NCBI GenBank assembly: GCA_023265025.1
Contig: JAHFUP010000033.1
Location: 1-49,615 of the forward strand
Reading direction: 5' to 3'
DNA from: Acidimicrobiia bacterium
Lineage (GTDB): Bacteria; Actinomycetota; Acidimicrobiia; Acidimicrobiales; AC-14
Length of the DNA stretch: 49,615 bases
Part shown: piece after piece, positions 17,188-25,969 of the stretch
Layout: every line of letters starts with the position of its first letter
Numbering within the stretch: position 1 is the first letter of the stretch
The notes under the pieces: model-generated
Seen by the model: only the letters and a program-made list of their open reading frames with translations
Told to the model about the DNA's origin: nothing
Database searches by the model: none
Position numbers and translations under genes: made by a program

Positions 17188-17623
17188 CGACGTGGGGGCC
17201 GATGCCCTCGACCTCGAACTCGTCGCTCACGACCTCGAATCCAGCCCGCCGGTAGAAGCCGACCGCCGGCATCCTCGCGTTGCACCACAGCTCCGACCCA
17301 CCTACGGCGCCGGCGTGGCTGATCGACGCGGCCAGCACCGCGGCCCCGTAGCCGGCGCCGCGGACGTCGGGGTCGGTGGCCATGCCGCGGAGGCGCCAGC
17401 CGCCGGCCGGGCCGCCGGTCCGGTCCTCCCGGTACAGCGAGGCGACGCCGACCAGCCGGCCGGCGTCGTCGAACGCGCCGAGGTGGACGGTATCGGGCAG
17501 GTCGTCGCCCGGGTAGACGCAGGACTCCGGGCCCTGGCCCGGGCGTAACACGGTCTGGCGGAGGGCCCGGACCTCCTCGGCGGAGATGCGCCGGATCAGG
17601 TCGTCGCCAGTCGGGGCATCCAC
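17159..17623 (-). CDS. GNAT-family acetyltransferase
   Basis: A 154-residue GNAT enzyme that would transfer acetyl from acetyl-CoA to an unknown amine. The acetyl-CoA loop is visible as WRLRGMATDPDVRGAGYGAAV (R/Q-x2-G-x-G/A form), and the C-terminal NARMPAVGFYRRAGFEVV strand/helix is typical. Its 5' end overlaps the 3' end of leuD by 28 bp on the same strand, so it may be read from the leu transcript. Confidence 0.88.
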   Translation of the reverse strand: MDAPTGDDLIRRISAEEVRALRQTVLRPGQGPESCVYPGDDLPDTVHLGAFDDAGRLVGVASLYREDRTGGPAGGWRLRGMATDPDVRGAGYGAAVLAASISHAGAVGGSELWCNARMPAVGFYRRAGFEVVSDEFEVEGIGPHVVMVRPTPPR

Positions 17624-18195
17624 GCCGGGCGGGCCGCCTCATGGGCCACGATCTCCGCCTCGTTGCGCAGGCTCAGCCCGATGTCGTCCAGGCCCTCCAG
17701 GAAGCGCCAGCGGGTGAAGTCGTCGAGCGGGAACGTCGTCGACACGCCGGCGGCGGCGGAGAGCACGGTGCGGGCCTCCACGTCGATCGTCACGAGGACG
17801 GCGGGATCGGCCTCGACCGCCGCCATCAGGGCCTCGGCCGGGCCGGCGTCGACCTGCACGGGCAGGAGGCCGGCCTTGGTGCAGTTGGTGCGGAAGATGT
17901 CGGCGAAGCTGGGCGAGACGACGGCCGAGAAGCCGTAGTCCTGCAGAGCCCACACCGCGTGCTCCCGCGACGAGCCGGTGCCGAAGTTCGGCCCGGTGAC
18001 CAGGATGGCGGCGCCCCGGTAGCGGGGCTGGTTGAGGACGAAGTCCGGGTCGGCCCGCCACTCGGAGAACAGGCCCTGGCCGAAGCCGGTCCGCTCGACC
18101 CGCTTCAGCCAGTCGGACGGGATGATCTGGTCGGTGTCGACATCGGAGCGCCGCAACGGGACGGCGGTGCCGGTGATGTGCCGTACGGGTTCCAT
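17596..18195 (-). CDS. leuD: 3-isopropylmalate dehydratase small subunit
   Basis: A 199-residue LeuD of normal length; with LeuC it isomerises 2- to 3-isopropylmalate in leucine synthesis. Signatures include GTAVPLRRSDVDTDQIIPS at the N-terminus, ILVTGPNFGTGSSREHAVWAL, and FADIFRTNCTKAGLLP. It lies 149 bp downstream of leuC on the same strand. Confidence 0.97.
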   Translation of the reverse strand: MEPVRHITGTAVPLRRSDVDTDQIIPSDWLKRVERTGFGQGLFSEWRADPDFVLNQPRYRGAAILVTGPNFGTGSSREHAVWALQDYGFSAVVSPSFADIFRTNCTKAGLLPVQVDAGPAEALMAAVEADPAVLVTIDVEARTVLSAAAGVSTTFPLDDFTRWRFLEGLDDIGLSLRNEAEIVAHEAARPAWMPRLATT

Positions 18196-18344
18196 GTGAC
18201 GTTGCCTTTCAAGGGGCGCCGGCCGCAGACGCCGCCGAAGGCGGCCCCAATCGGCTGGCGGCGGGAAGGTTGGTCAGGGCGAAGGTCGCCGGCTTCGCCG
18301 GCGGCCCGGAGCGCGATCGCCTCGCCGGAGCGCAGCGACGGCGA
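18196..18344. repeat. Palindromic spacer between leuC and leuD
   Basis: The 149-bp spacer has no gene. It is built of GC-rich hairpins, such as GCCGCCGAAGGCGGC near 18229 and CGCCGGCTTCGCCGGCG near 18286. It also contains GGTCAGGGC, a string shared with the 120-bp repeats at 1 and 983, suggesting a related dispersed element. It may stabilise or partly end the leuC message. Confidence 0.5.
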
Positions 18345-19748
18345 TCAAGCGATGTCCTCCGGCGTGGCGAAATGGCCGGCCACCGCGGTGGCGGCGGCGA
18401 CCGCGGGGGAGACGAGATGGGTGCGCCCGCCCCGGCCCTGGCGGCCCTCGAAGTTGCGGTTCGACGTCGACGCGCAGCGCTCGCCGGGGGAGAGCTGGTC
18501 GGGGTTCATGCCCAGGCACATGGAGCAGCCCGCCGCCCGCCACTCGAAGCCGGCGGCGGTGAAGATGCGGTCGAGGCCCTCGGCCTCGGCGTCGGCCTTC
18601 ACCTGCATGGAGCCGGGCACCACCATGGCCCGCATGCCGGCGGAGACGTGGCGCCCGTCGATCACGGCCGCGGCGACCCGCAGGTCCTCAATTCGGGAGT
18701 TGGTGCAGGAGCCGATGAAGACGGTGTCGACCGGCACCTCGCGCATGGGCGTGCCGGCCCGCAGGCCCATGTAGGCCAGCGCCCGGCGGGCCGACTCCGC
18801 CTGGCCGGCGTCGGCCATGGCGTCGGGATCGGGGACCGCGCCGTCGATGGCGGTGACCTGGGACGGGTTGGTGCCCCACGACACGTGGGGCTTCAACGTG
18901 GTGGCGTCCATCACGACTTCCTTGTCGAAGACGGCACCCTCGTCGGTGGGCAGGCTGCGCCAGTGCGCAAGGGCGACGTCCCAGTCGGCGCCGGCCGGCG
19001 CATGGGGGCGGCCCTCCAGGAACGCGAAGGTCGTCTCGTCAGGCGCCACCATCCCGGCCCGGGCGCCGGCCTCGATCGACATGTTGCAGATCGTCATCCG
19101 TCCCTCCATGGACATGGCCCGGATGGTGGATCCCCGGTACTCGATGACGTGGCCGGCGCCGCCCCCGGTGCCGATGCGCCCGATCAGGGAGAGGATGACG
19201 TCCTTGGCGGTGACGCCGGCGGGCAGCTCGCCGTCGATGGTGACCGCCATGTTGGCCGCTCGGCGCTGGGGCAGCGTCTGGGTGGCCAGCACATGCTCGA
19301 CCTCGCTGGTGCCGATGCCGAAGGCCAGCGCCCCGAACGCCCCGTGGGTCGACGTGTGGCTGTCACCGCACACGATCGTCATGCCCGGCTGGGTCAGGCC
19401 CTGCTCGGGGCCGATGACGTGGACGATGCCCTGCTTGGCGTGCCCCATGGGGTAGAGGGTGATGCCGAACTCGGCGCAGTTGGCGGCCAGCGTCTCGATC
19501 TGCTTGGCCGAGATCGGGTCGGCCAGCGGGAGGTCGAGGCCGATCGTGGGCGTGTTGTGGTCCATGGTGGCGACGGTCAGGTCGGGCCGGCGGACGGTGC
19601 GCCCGGCCATGCGCAGGCCCTCGAAGGCCTGCGGCGTGGTGACCTCGTGGATCAGGTGCAGGTCGATGTAGAGCAGGTCGGGCTCACCCTCGGCCGAGTG
19701 GACGACGTGGCTGTCCCACAGCTTGTCGGCCAGGGTTTGTCGTCTCAC
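18345..19748 (-). CDS. leuC: 3-isopropylmalate dehydratase large subunit
   Basis: A 467-residue aconitase-family LeuC. The [4Fe-4S] ligands are visible in [13 protein letters not shown] and in [18 protein letters not shown], and the N-terminal [16 protein letters not shown] and ATMDHNTPT segments are typical. GTG 19748 gives the usual length; ATG 19772, which would abut the divergent ltbR start, would add eight residues. The start region coincides with the inverted repeats proposed as an operator, so LtbR would be expected to control leuCD. Confidence 0.93.
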   Translation of the reverse strand: MRRQTLADKLWDSHVVHSAEGEPDLLYIDLHLIHEVTTPQAFEGLRMAGRTVRRPDLTVATMDHNTPTIGLDLPLADPISAKQIETLAANCAEFGITLYPMGHAKQGIVHVIGPEQGLTQPGMTIVCGDSHTSTHGAFGALAFGIGTSEVEHVLATQTLPQRRAANMAVTIDGELPAGVTAKDVILSLIGRIGTGGGAGHVIEYRGSTIRAMSMEGRMTICNMSIEAGARAGMVAPDETTFAFLEGRPHAPAGADWDVALAHWRSLPTDEGAVFDKEVVMDATTLKPHVSWGTNPSQVTAIDGAVPDPDAMADAGQAESARRALAYMGLRAGTPMREVPVDTVFIGSCTNSRIEDLRVAAAVIDGRHVSAGMRAMVVPGSMQVKADAEAEGLDRIFTAAGFEWRAAGCSMCLGMNPDQLSPGERCASTSNRNFEGRQGRGGRTHLVSPAVAAATAVAGHFATPEDIA

Positions 19749-19768
19749 ATTATGAGACGATAGTCTCT
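19740..19768. promoter_or_regulatory. Likely LtbR/IclR operator in the leuC-ltbR divergent region
   Basis: TCGTCTCA (19740-19747) and TGAGACGA (19753-19760) form a perfect 8-bp inverted repeat with spacer CATTA. The second arm also pairs with the following GTCTC (19763-19767) as GAGAC-GATA-GTCTC, so three half-sites overlap. TTGTCG near 19737 and TAGTCT at 19761 may be the -35 and -10 of ltbR. With its ATG at 19773, only about seven bases after the -10, that transcript would be nearly leaderless. Confidence 0.65.
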
Positions 19769-19772
19769 CCAT

Positions 19773-20405
19773 ATGGACACTGTAAGCGGGATCGGCGTGC
19801 TCGACAAGGCGGTTTCCGTGATCGACGCCGTCGAGGCCGCCCCCCGGACCCTCGCCGGCCTGGTGGAGGCCACCGGATTGACCCGGGCCACCGCCCACCG
19901 CCTGGCCGTCGCCCTGGAGGCGCACCGGCTGCTGGGGCGCGACGCTGGCGGTCGGTTCGTCCTCGGCTCCCGCCTCACCGGCCTCGACCTTCCGGCGCTG
20001 GCCCGGCCGGCGCTGGAGCAGCTCAGGGACGCCACCGGCGAGAGCGCCCAGCTCTACGTCCTCCGGGGCGACCGCCGGCTCTGTGTCGCCTCGCTGGAGT
20101 CACCGCACGGGCTGCGCACCATCGTGCCGGTCGGCATGTCGCTGCCACTCGACGTCGGCTCGGCCGGCAAGGTCCTGCGGGGCGACGCCGGCGAGTGGGC
20201 CCAGAGCGTCGAGGAACGGGAGCGGGGCGTGGCCTCGGTGAGCGCCCCGGTGCGTGACGCCGCCGGCGGCATCGTGGCCGCGGTCTCGGTGTCGGGCCCG
20301 ATCGAGCGCACCACCCGCGCGCCCGGCCGGCGCTACGCCGGCGCAGTGGTGGCCGCCGCCGCCGACATCGCCGCCGCCCTTCAGCGGCAGACGTCCTCGG
20401 GCTGA
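19773..20405 (+). CDS. ltbR: IclR-family regulator of leucine genes, LtbR/NdgR-type
   Basis: A 210-residue IclR-family protein. The N-terminal winged helix-turn-helix (about 20-70) contains [28 protein letters not shown]. The C-terminal effector domain (about 75-205) contains [18 protein letters not shown] and ends with the [11 protein letters not shown] helix. Actinobacterial LtbR/NdgR proteins are encoded divergently from leuCD and control leucine biosynthesis; that arrangement is seen here, and the symbol rests on it. Its 3' end overlaps the convergent lipoprotein gene by 25 bp. Confidence 0.85.
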   Translation: MDTVSGIGVLDKAVSVIDAVEAAPRTLAGLVEATGLTRATAHRLAVALEAHRLLGRDAGGRFVLGSRLTGLDLPALARPALEQLRDATGESAQLYVLRGDRRLCVASLESPHGLRTIVPVGMSLPLDVGSAGKVLRGDAGEWAQSVEERERGVASVSAPVRDAAGGIVAAVSVSGPIERTTRAPGRRYAGAVVAAAADIAAALQRQTSSG

Positions 20406-20935
20406 GAGCCGTCGGCCTGCACGCCGTCGTAGAGCATGGCCCACGGCGTGGGGTTCAGGGCCTTGGGGTCGTCGGCCTCCGTCTTGGTCACCAGGACGAC
20501 GTACAGCGACGACGGCGGGGGCGCCGGCCCGTCGGCGATCGGGCTGTAGTCCCGCGCCACCTCGGCGAAGATGCAGATCGGGTTGGCGGTGATCAGCCGG
20601 CGGACGGTCGTGACGCGGTTGCCGGGATGGTTCTTGTAGCCGGCGAGGCCGGCGTCGACATCGGCCCGGAAGGCGTCGATCTGGTTGAGCAGCTCCGGCC
20701 CGACGTAGACCGCCTTGAGACGGTCCGTGACGTCGGCGGTGATGCGGCGGTCGCGGACGAGCGTGCGTTGCAGGTCACCGATCACACCGTCGAGCCCGGC
20801 GAGGATCCGGTCGACGGTGGCCACCTCTTCGCCGGCGGGGGCCGGCGCCGTGGCCGGCGCCCCCTTGGACGAGCACCCGGTGGTGGCCAGCAGGAACAGC
20901 AGGAGCGTCACGCCGGTTCTTCTCATAACTCTCAT
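20381..20935 (-). CDS. Putative lipoprotein
   Basis: A 184-residue exported protein with a short basic N-terminus, a hydrophobic core (VTLLLFLLATTG) and a cysteine at about residue 21 in ATTGCSSKG, a usable though imperfect lipobox. The mature part begins with a Pro/Ala-rich tether, then a helical domain (DRILAGLDGVIGDLQRTL) and two further cysteines (PICIF and EDVCR) that could pair. I do not recognise a family. The start may be ATG 20935 or the ATG nine bases further in. Confidence 0.7.
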   Translation of the reverse strand: MRVMRRTGVTLLLFLLATTGCSSKGAPATAPAPAGEEVATVDRILAGLDGVIGDLQRTLVRDRRITADVTDRLKAVYVGPELLNQIDAFRADVDAGLAGYKNHPGNRVTTVRRLITANPICIFAEVARDYSPIADGPAPPPSSLYVVLVTKTEADDPKALNPTPWAMLYDGVQADGSQPEDVCR

Positions 20936-20953
20936 GCTATCTCATATGTTCCG

Positions 20954-21421
20954 CTATGTCTCTATGTCGACGATCTCCACCTTCAGGTTCCCGCCGGGCG
21001 CCTGGTAGGAGACCACGTCGCCCTTGCGGTGGCCCAGGAGGGCCTGGCCCAGCGGCGACGCCGGCGAGACCACGGCGACGTCGGACCGGCGCTCCTCGAT
21101 GGAGCCGACCAGGAAGCGGTCGGCGTCGTCATCACCCTCGTACCGCAGGGCCACGACGACGCCGGCGACGACAACATCGGAGCCCTGCGAGCCGTCGACG
21201 ATCACGGCGTTGTCGATGAGGGACTGGAGCTGGCGGATGCGGGCTTCCATCCGGCCCTGGTCGTCCCGGGCCGCGTGGTAGTCGGCGTTCTCCTTGAGGT
21301 CGCCGAGCTCACGGGCGATCTCGATCGTCTGGGCGATGTCGACCCGTCCCCGCGTGGTCAGGTCCTCCAACTCGGCCTTGAGCCGGTCATAGGCCTCTTG
21401 CGAAAGGTGGGTCTCTGACAT
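20954..21421 (-). CDS. greA: Transcription elongation factor GreA
   Basis: A 155-residue GreA, which rescues backtracked RNA polymerase by stimulating transcript cleavage. The N-terminal coiled coil carries the acidic tip in ARELGDLKENADYHAARDDQG, followed by the C-terminal FKBP-like domain with VVSPASPLGQALLGHRKGDVV. The upstream side faces the leuB leader divergently. Confidence 0.96.
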   Translation of the reverse strand: MSETHLSQEAYDRLKAELEDLTTRGRVDIAQTIEIARELGDLKENADYHAARDDQGRMEARIRQLQSLIDNAVIVDGSQGSDVVVAGVVVALRYEGDDDADRFLVGSIEERRSDVAVVSPASPLGQALLGHRKGDVVSYQAPGGNLKVEIVDIET

Positions 21422-21495
21422 GGCCGAAGGCTACCGGCCCCCCGCCCGCAACCCAATTGCGCCGAGCGGGGTCGCAGGGCACACTGGGCACAGGC

Positions 21496-21528
21496 ATGTC
21501 CCCCGCTGTCGTTTCCGTACCGCACTGA
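21496..21528 (+). CDS. Possible leader peptide of leuB-ilvE (MSPAVVSVPH)
   Basis: A ten-codon frame 100 bp before leuB with three Val codons (GTC, GTT, GTA). It ends at a TGA that sits at the base of a hairpin and lies about 27 bp before a terminator. Branched-chain amino acid operons are often controlled by ribosome stalling in such leaders. No clear ribosome site is seen, the peptide is short, and it has no Leu or Ile codons, so this is tentative. Confidence 0.35.
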   Translation: MSPAVVSVPH

Positions 21529-21554
21529 GCGCACGCCTGCCGGTGTGTGCTCCT

Positions 21555-21587
21555 GACCGCCCCATCCGGGCGGTCTTTCTATTTCTG
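21555..21587 (+). terminator. Attenuator-like terminator ahead of leuB
   Basis: GACCGCCC (21555-21562) pairs with GGGCGGTC (21568-21575) around CATCC and is followed by TTTCTATTTCT, a U-rich tail. An alternative upstream pairing is possible: GTGTGTGC (21543-21550) can pair with GCGCACGC (21530-21537) or with GGCACAC (21478-21484), the exclusive pairing expected of an attenuator. The terminator ends eight bases before the leuB start, so it must be bypassed for leuB to be expressed from upstream. Confidence 0.6.
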
Positions 21588-21595
21588 AGGAGATC

Positions 21596-22558
21596 GTGGG
21601 TTACAAGATCGGCGTCATCGGAGGCGACGGCATCGGTCCCGACGTCGTGGCCGAGGCCCTCAAGGTCGTGCGCGCCGTCGGGGTCGACCTCGACACCGTG
21701 GACTACGACCTGGGCGGCGCCCGCTGGCTGCGCGACGGCGAGGTGCTCCCCAACGCGGTGCTGGAGGAGCTGCGGGGACTCGACGCCATCCTGCTCGGGG
21801 CGGTCGGCGATCCCCGGGTGCCGCCCGGCCTCATCGAGCGGGGGCTCCTCCTGCGTATGCGCTTCACCCTCGACCTCTACGTCAACCTCCGGCCCTTCGA
21901 CGGCTTCTCCGTCGTCCGGGAGAACACCGAGGGGTCCTACGCCGGCGAGGGCGGGTTCCTGCGCAAGGGGACGCCGGCCGAGGTCGCCACGCAGGGGTCG
22001 GTCAACACCCGCATGGGCGTCGAGCGCTGCGTGCGCTTCGCCTTCGACCTGGCCCGCTCCCGCGAGCGCCGGCACCTCACCCTGGTGCACAAGACGAACG
22101 TCCTCACCTTCGCCGGCGACCTCTGGCAGCGGACCTTCGACGAGGTGGCCACCGAGTATCCCGAGGTCGCCACCGCCTACTCCCACGTCGACTCGGCGTG
22201 CATCCACCTGGTCGAGGACCCGTCGCGGTTTGATGTCATCGTCACCGACAACCTCTTCGGCGACATCCTCACCGACCTGGCCGGCGCGGTCAGCGGGGGG
22301 ATCGGGCTGGCCGCCTCGGCCAACCTCAACCCCGAGCGCACCGGACCGTCGCTCTTCGAGCCGGTCCACGGCTCGGCGCCCGACATCGCCGGCACCGGCC
22401 AGGCCAATCCGCTCGCAGCAATACGCTCGGCGGCCATGATGCTGGACTTCCTGGGCGAGGCCGATGCCGCGGCCAGGGTGACGCAAGCGTGCACGGCGGT
22501 CAGTGGCCGGGCCGGTACAACAGTTGCTTTGGGCGACGCCGTCGCAGAAAGGGTCTGA
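21596..22558 (+). CDS. leuB: 3-isopropylmalate dehydrogenase
   Basis: A 320-residue isocitrate/isopropylmalate dehydrogenase-family enzyme oxidising 3-isopropylmalate with NAD+. It shows [41 protein letters not shown], the metal-site [15 protein letters not shown] and the coenzyme segment [17 protein letters not shown] 21596 follows GAGGAGATC. It is six bases from ilvE and forms a two-gene operon. The family also includes tartrate and isocitrate enzymes, but the leu/ilv context supports LeuB. Confidence 0.93.
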   Translation: MGYKIGVIGGDGIGPDVVAEALKVVRAVGVDLDTVDYDLGGARWLRDGEVLPNAVLEELRGLDAILLGAVGDPRVPPGLIERGLLLRMRFTLDLYVNLRPFDGFSVVRENTEGSYAGEGGFLRKGTPAEVATQGSVNTRMGVERCVRFAFDLARSRERRHLTLVHKTNVLTFAGDLWQRTFDEVATEYPEVATAYSHVDSACIHLVEDPSRFDVIVTDNLFGDILTDLAGAVSGGIGLAASANLNPERTGPSLFEPVHGSAPDIAGTGQANPLAAIRSAAMMLDFLGEADAAARVTQACTAVSGRAGTTVALGDAVAERV

Positions 22559-22564
22559 GCCGAA

Positions 22565-23485
22565 ATGCCCCTGCAGAAGGTCGACAAAATCTGGATGGAC
22601 GGGACGCTCGTCAATTGGGACGACGCCACCGTGCATGTCCTCACCCACACGATGCACTACGGCAGCGGCGTCTTCGAGGGCATCCGCGCCTATACCACCA
22701 GCCAGGGCCCGGCCGTCTTCCGCCTGACCGACCACATCCACCGGCTCTTCAACAGCGCCAAGGTGTACCTGATCGACGTCCCCTACACGCCCGACCAGCT
22801 GGTCGAGGCGGTCAAGGACACGGTCCGGGTCAACGGGCTCGACTCCTGCTACATCCGGCCGCTCGTCTACCTGGGCTACGGCGAGATGGGGCTGAACCCG
22901 CTGCCGTGCCCGGTCAACGTGACGATCGCGGTCTGGCCCTGGGGCTCCTATCTCGGCGACGAGGGCATCAAGCACGGCGTCCGCCTCAAGATCTCCACGT
23001 GGCAGCGCCACGACCCCAACGCCGTGCCGGTGGCGGCCAAGGGCGTCGGCATGTACGTCAACTCCTCGATGGCCAAGGTCGAGGCGCTCAAGGCCGGCTA
23101 CGACGAGGCCATCCTCCTGTCGCCCCAGGGCTACGTCAGCGAGTGCACGGGCGAGAACCTCTTCATCGTGAAGAACGGCCGCCTGCTCACCCCGCCGGTC
23201 TCGGCCGGCGCCCTCGAGGGCCTCACCCAGCACTCGGTCATGACCATCGCCCGGGATCTGGGCTACGAGGTGGCCGAGTCCAACCTGCTGCGCACCGACC
23301 TGTACCTGGCCGAGGAGGCGTTCCTCACCGGGACCGCGGCGGAGGTCGTGCCCATCCGCTCGGTCGACGACCGGGTCATCGGCGAGCCCGGCCCGATGAC
23401 CAGGGCCATCCAGGAGGTGTACTTCGCCACCGTGCGGGGCGAGGTCGACCGCTACAAGAACTGGCTCGACTACGTCAACGCCTGA
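22565..23485 (+). CDS. ilvE: Branched-chain amino acid aminotransferase
   Basis: A 306-residue fold-type IV PLP enzyme that makes leucine, isoleucine and valine from their keto acids. The N-terminal WMDGTLVNWDDATVHVLTH, the active-site Lys in VNSSMAKVEALKAG and the cofactor segment SECTGENLFIVKNG are all present, as is the C-terminal YLAEEAFLTGTAAEVVP. ATG 22565 follows the leuB stop by four bases. Length and motifs fit the IlvE class. Confidence 0.96.
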   Translation: MPLQKVDKIWMDGTLVNWDDATVHVLTHTMHYGSGVFEGIRAYTTSQGPAVFRLTDHIHRLFNSAKVYLIDVPYTPDQLVEAVKDTVRVNGLDSCYIRPLVYLGYGEMGLNPLPCPVNVTIAVWPWGSYLGDEGIKHGVRLKISTWQRHDPNAVPVAAKGVGMYVNSSMAKVEALKAGYDEAILLSPQGYVSECTGENLFIVKNGRLLTPPVSAGALEGLTQHSVMTIARDLGYEVAESNLLRTDLYLAEEAFLTGTAAEVVPIRSVDDRVIGEPGPMTRAIQEVYFATVRGEVDRYKNWLDYVNA

Positions 23486-23535
23486 GGGTCAACGCGTAAG
23501 ACTGGCAGACTCCACGGCGACGACGAGGAGAACCG

Positions 23536-24048
23536 ATGGCCGCGCCTGATTATGTCCCCGTCGCCCAGGGCGACCGACCCCGCCTCGCCCTCGGCACGCC
23601 CGGCCACGGCGGCTGGACGGCCACCCGTCCGGGTGACCTCACCGACCGCCAGCCCTCGGGCGCCTACTTCGGGAACCAAGGCCCCGACCAGGGCTACGCC
23701 ATGGTGCTGGCCGAGCGGTTCCACGACCGCCTGCTGGTGACCCCCGGCGAGGACGCCCACGACGTCGAGGCCGGTTGCCTGGGCGTCGGCCTGGCCCGCG
23801 CCTCGCTCTTCGGCCGGGCGCCGGTCATCCACGACCTGGAGCTGGCCTACGGGCTCTGGGGCTACCTCGACACTGCGCCGGCCGATCTCGTCGAGTTCCG
23901 TAAGCCCCTGTTCGCCGGCGCCTCCCACCACTACTGGGACCAGCGGGCGATCGTCGACCTGGTGCCGGAGGCCACGCTGCGCCTGACGCCGGCGGAGGTG
24001 CGCCGGCGGGTGGGGGAGTGGCGGGCGCTGATCACCGCCGGCGCCTGA
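23536..24048 (+). CDS. Hypothetical protein
   Basis: A 170-residue soluble protein without a recognised domain. It begins with a Gly-rich segment (LGTPGHGGWTATRPGDL), then GPDQGYAMVLAERF and a VEAGCLGVGLARASLFGRAPVIHDLELAYGLWGYL stretch (about residues 75-112), and a C-terminal helix rich in Arg. ATG 23536 follows ACGAGGAGAACCG. It lies 50 bp after ilvE and may be co-transcribed. Confidence 0.7.
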   Translation: MAAPDYVPVAQGDRPRLALGTPGHGGWTATRPGDLTDRQPSGAYFGNQGPDQGYAMVLAERFHDRLLVTPGEDAHDVEAGCLGVGLARASLFGRAPVIHDLELAYGLWGYLDTAPADLVEFRKPLFAGASHHYWDQRAIVDLVPEATLRLTPAEVRRRVGEWRALITAGA

Positions 24049-24587
24049 CCGTTTGGTCAATCCGCGGCGCTATCCGGCCCCCGAATGACCAAACGCTCGG
24101 GCGGCTGAGCGGGCTGCTCGGCGCCGCCATCGGGTTGGTGCTGAGCGGGGCTTTGGTGACGGCGCTGGAGCGGCTAGAGGACAACGAGCCGGGACCCCTG
24201 ATGTTCTTGGTCTGGCTGGTGCTCTACCCGATCGGATCGGTTGTCGGCTACGACCTGGCCGTCGGGGGCGGCCTACTGGTTGACCACGGGCCGATGGTGC
24301 GCGTCGGTGCCTATGGGGCGGCGCTGGCCGGCGCCCACGTTGCAATCGCCGGCGGACTGGCGGTCTGCGTGGGCTTCGGTGTCGACGGTGATTCACCGGC
24401 TTTCGCCGTCGCCTATGCCTTGTGCGTGGTCGGAGCGTTCCTGGGCCGGACGATCGCGGCACGACTGGCGACGGGGTTCTCGGTGCCGCCGGCGGCCCTG
24501 ATCGGCGGCGCGGCCATCACGTTGCTCCTAGCTTTGTTCGCCGACGCCGCCGCCTTCGGCGCCTACCTCTCCAGGATCGACTCGTAG
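24018..24587 (+). CDS. Small integral membrane protein
   Basis: Up to 189 residues with about five hydrophobic helices (LSGLLGAAIGLVLSGALV, LMFLVWLVLYPIGSVVGY, VGAYGAALAGAHVAIAGG, FAVAYALCVVGAFLG, and ALIGGAAITLLLALFA). No family was recognised. GTG 24018 overlaps the previous gene by 31 bp; the true start may be later, near 24100, which would put the inverted repeat at 24051 in its upstream region. Confidence 0.6.
   Translation: MAGADHRRRLTVWSIRGAIRPPNDQTLGRLSGLLGAAIGLVLSGALVTALERLEDNEPGPLMFLVWLVLYPIGSVVGYDLAVGGGLLVDHGPMVRVGAYGAALAGAHVAIAGGLAVCVGFGVDGDSPAFAVAYALCVVGAFLGRTIAARLATGFSVPPAALIGGAAITLLLALFADAAAFGAYLSRIDS
24051..24094. promoter_or_regulatory. Inverted repeat after the hypothetical gene
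   Basis: GTTTGGTCA (24051-24059) and TGACCAAAC (24086-24094) are a perfect 9-bp inverted repeat spaced by 26 bases, starting two bases after a stop codon. There is no T-run, so it may be an operator or an mRNA end structure. Confidence 0.45.
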
Positions 24588-24589
24588 GG

Positions 24590-25129
24590 ATGGCGGGCCT
24601 GTCGACGCTGCACGGCCGACCGATGCGCGCACTTGCGGAGCTCGCCGGTCTCGTGGGCGCCGAGATCACCGGGGTGATGGGCGCGGCAGTTGGGGCGGCG
24701 GTGGCGGCTATCGGCTGGCCGCCGGCGGTCGTGGTCGGGGTCGTCCTGGTCCCGGTGCTGGCGGCCGGCGCCGGGCCGTTCGGGTACGACATGGCCCAGA
24801 GCTGGGTTCCCGAGGACGAGCGACCCCCGATGGCGGTTCCCGGTTCCCGGGCGGCGGCACACATCGCCGGCGTCGCCGGCGCGCTGGCCGTCATCCTGGC
24901 CATGTCGGCGCTCGCCTTCGTCACGCGGAGTGTGTTCGCCGGCGTGCTCTCGTTCGTCGCCGTGCTGAGCCTCCCGTACCAGGCGGCGGTCGGACGCGGA
25001 GTCGCCATCCGCAGGTCCTCCCACGCCGGTCCCCTGCTCGCCGTGTCGTCGGTAGCCGGCCTTTGCGCCGCCCTCGCGTTCTGGCTCGTCGTTCTGTCGT
25101 TCATGGGCCGCTGGATCGGAGACGATTGA
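24590..25129 (+). CDS. Small integral membrane protein
   Basis: A 179-residue protein with about five hydrophobic segments and Gly/Ala-rich helices, starting at ATG 24590 two bases after the preceding membrane gene. A polar loop WVPEDERPPMAVPGSR lies between the second and third segments. Function unknown. The paired arrangement with the gene before it suggests they act together. Confidence 0.65.
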   Translation: MAGLSTLHGRPMRALAELAGLVGAEITGVMGAAVGAAVAAIGWPPAVVVGVVLVPVLAAGAGPFGYDMAQSWVPEDERPPMAVPGSRAAAHIAGVAGALAVILAMSALAFVTRSVFAGVLSFVAVLSLPYQAAVGRGVAIRRSSHAGPLLAVSSVAGLCAALAFWLVVLSFMGRWIGDD

Positions 25130-25131
25130 GC

Positions 25132-25969
25132 ATGCAGCGCGTCCAGATGCCCTTCGCCGACGGCCTCGTGTTCGACGCCCTCGTCGCCGGCCCCGACGAT
25201 GGCGAGATCGTGCTGCTCCTGCACGGTTTCCCCCAGTCCGCCGAGACCTGGCGGCCGCAGGTGGAGGCGCTGGGCGCCGCCGGCTACCGGGCGGTGGCGT
25301 TCGACCAGCGGGGCTACTCGGCCGGCGCGAGACCCGAGGGGGTCGAGCACTACCGGATCGGTCACCTTGTCCAGGACGCGCTCGGGTGTGGCCAACCACT
25401 TCGGGGCCGACCGGTTCTCAGTCGTGGGCCACGACTTCGGGGCGGTGGTGGCCTGGCACCTGGCTGCCCACCATTCCGAGCGGGTCCGCAGCCTCGTCGC
25501 CCTGTCCGTGCCCCACCCGGTCGCCTTCGCCGTCGCCATGGCCTCGCCGGCCGGCGACCAGCGCGACCGGTCGAGCTACATCTCGTTCTTCCGGCAGGCG
25601 GACGTAGCCGAGGACGCGCTCCTCGCCGGCGGCGGGCTGGCGGCCATGCTCCGGGCGTCCGGCTACCCGACCGACGTCGACGATCGGATCCGGGCCATGT
25701 CCCAGCCGGGGGCGCTCACCGCGGCGCTGAACTGGTACCGCGCCCTCGACTTCACCCTGGTCGAGGGCGTCGGCGCCATCTCGGTCCCGACGCTCTACGT
25801 CTGGAGCACCGGCGACGTGGCGCTGGGTCGGGATGGCGCCGAGGGCACCGAGTCATACGTCACCGGGCCGTACCGGTTCGAGATCCTGGACGGCGTCACC
25901 CACTGGATTCCCGAGGAGGTGCCGGCGGAGCTGAGCGGGCTCCTCCTCGACCACCTGGGTTATCAGTAG
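25132..25969 (+). pseudogene. Alpha/beta hydrolase (epoxide hydrolase-like), frameshifted
   Basis: The first part (from ATG 25132) shows LLLHGFPQSAETWR and FDQRGYSAGARP; the rest, in the +1 frame, shows the nucleophile elbow VGHDFGAVVAWHLA and the late catalytic-His region DGVTHWIPEEVP. Joined, they give about 279 residues, the normal hydrolase length. The shift lies near 25385, where GCTCGGGTGTGG would read correctly with one fewer G. A homopolymer sequencing error or a recent mutation explains it. The catalytic Asp of the elbow and the His are intact; the product would act on an ester or epoxide of unknown kind. Confidence 0.85.
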
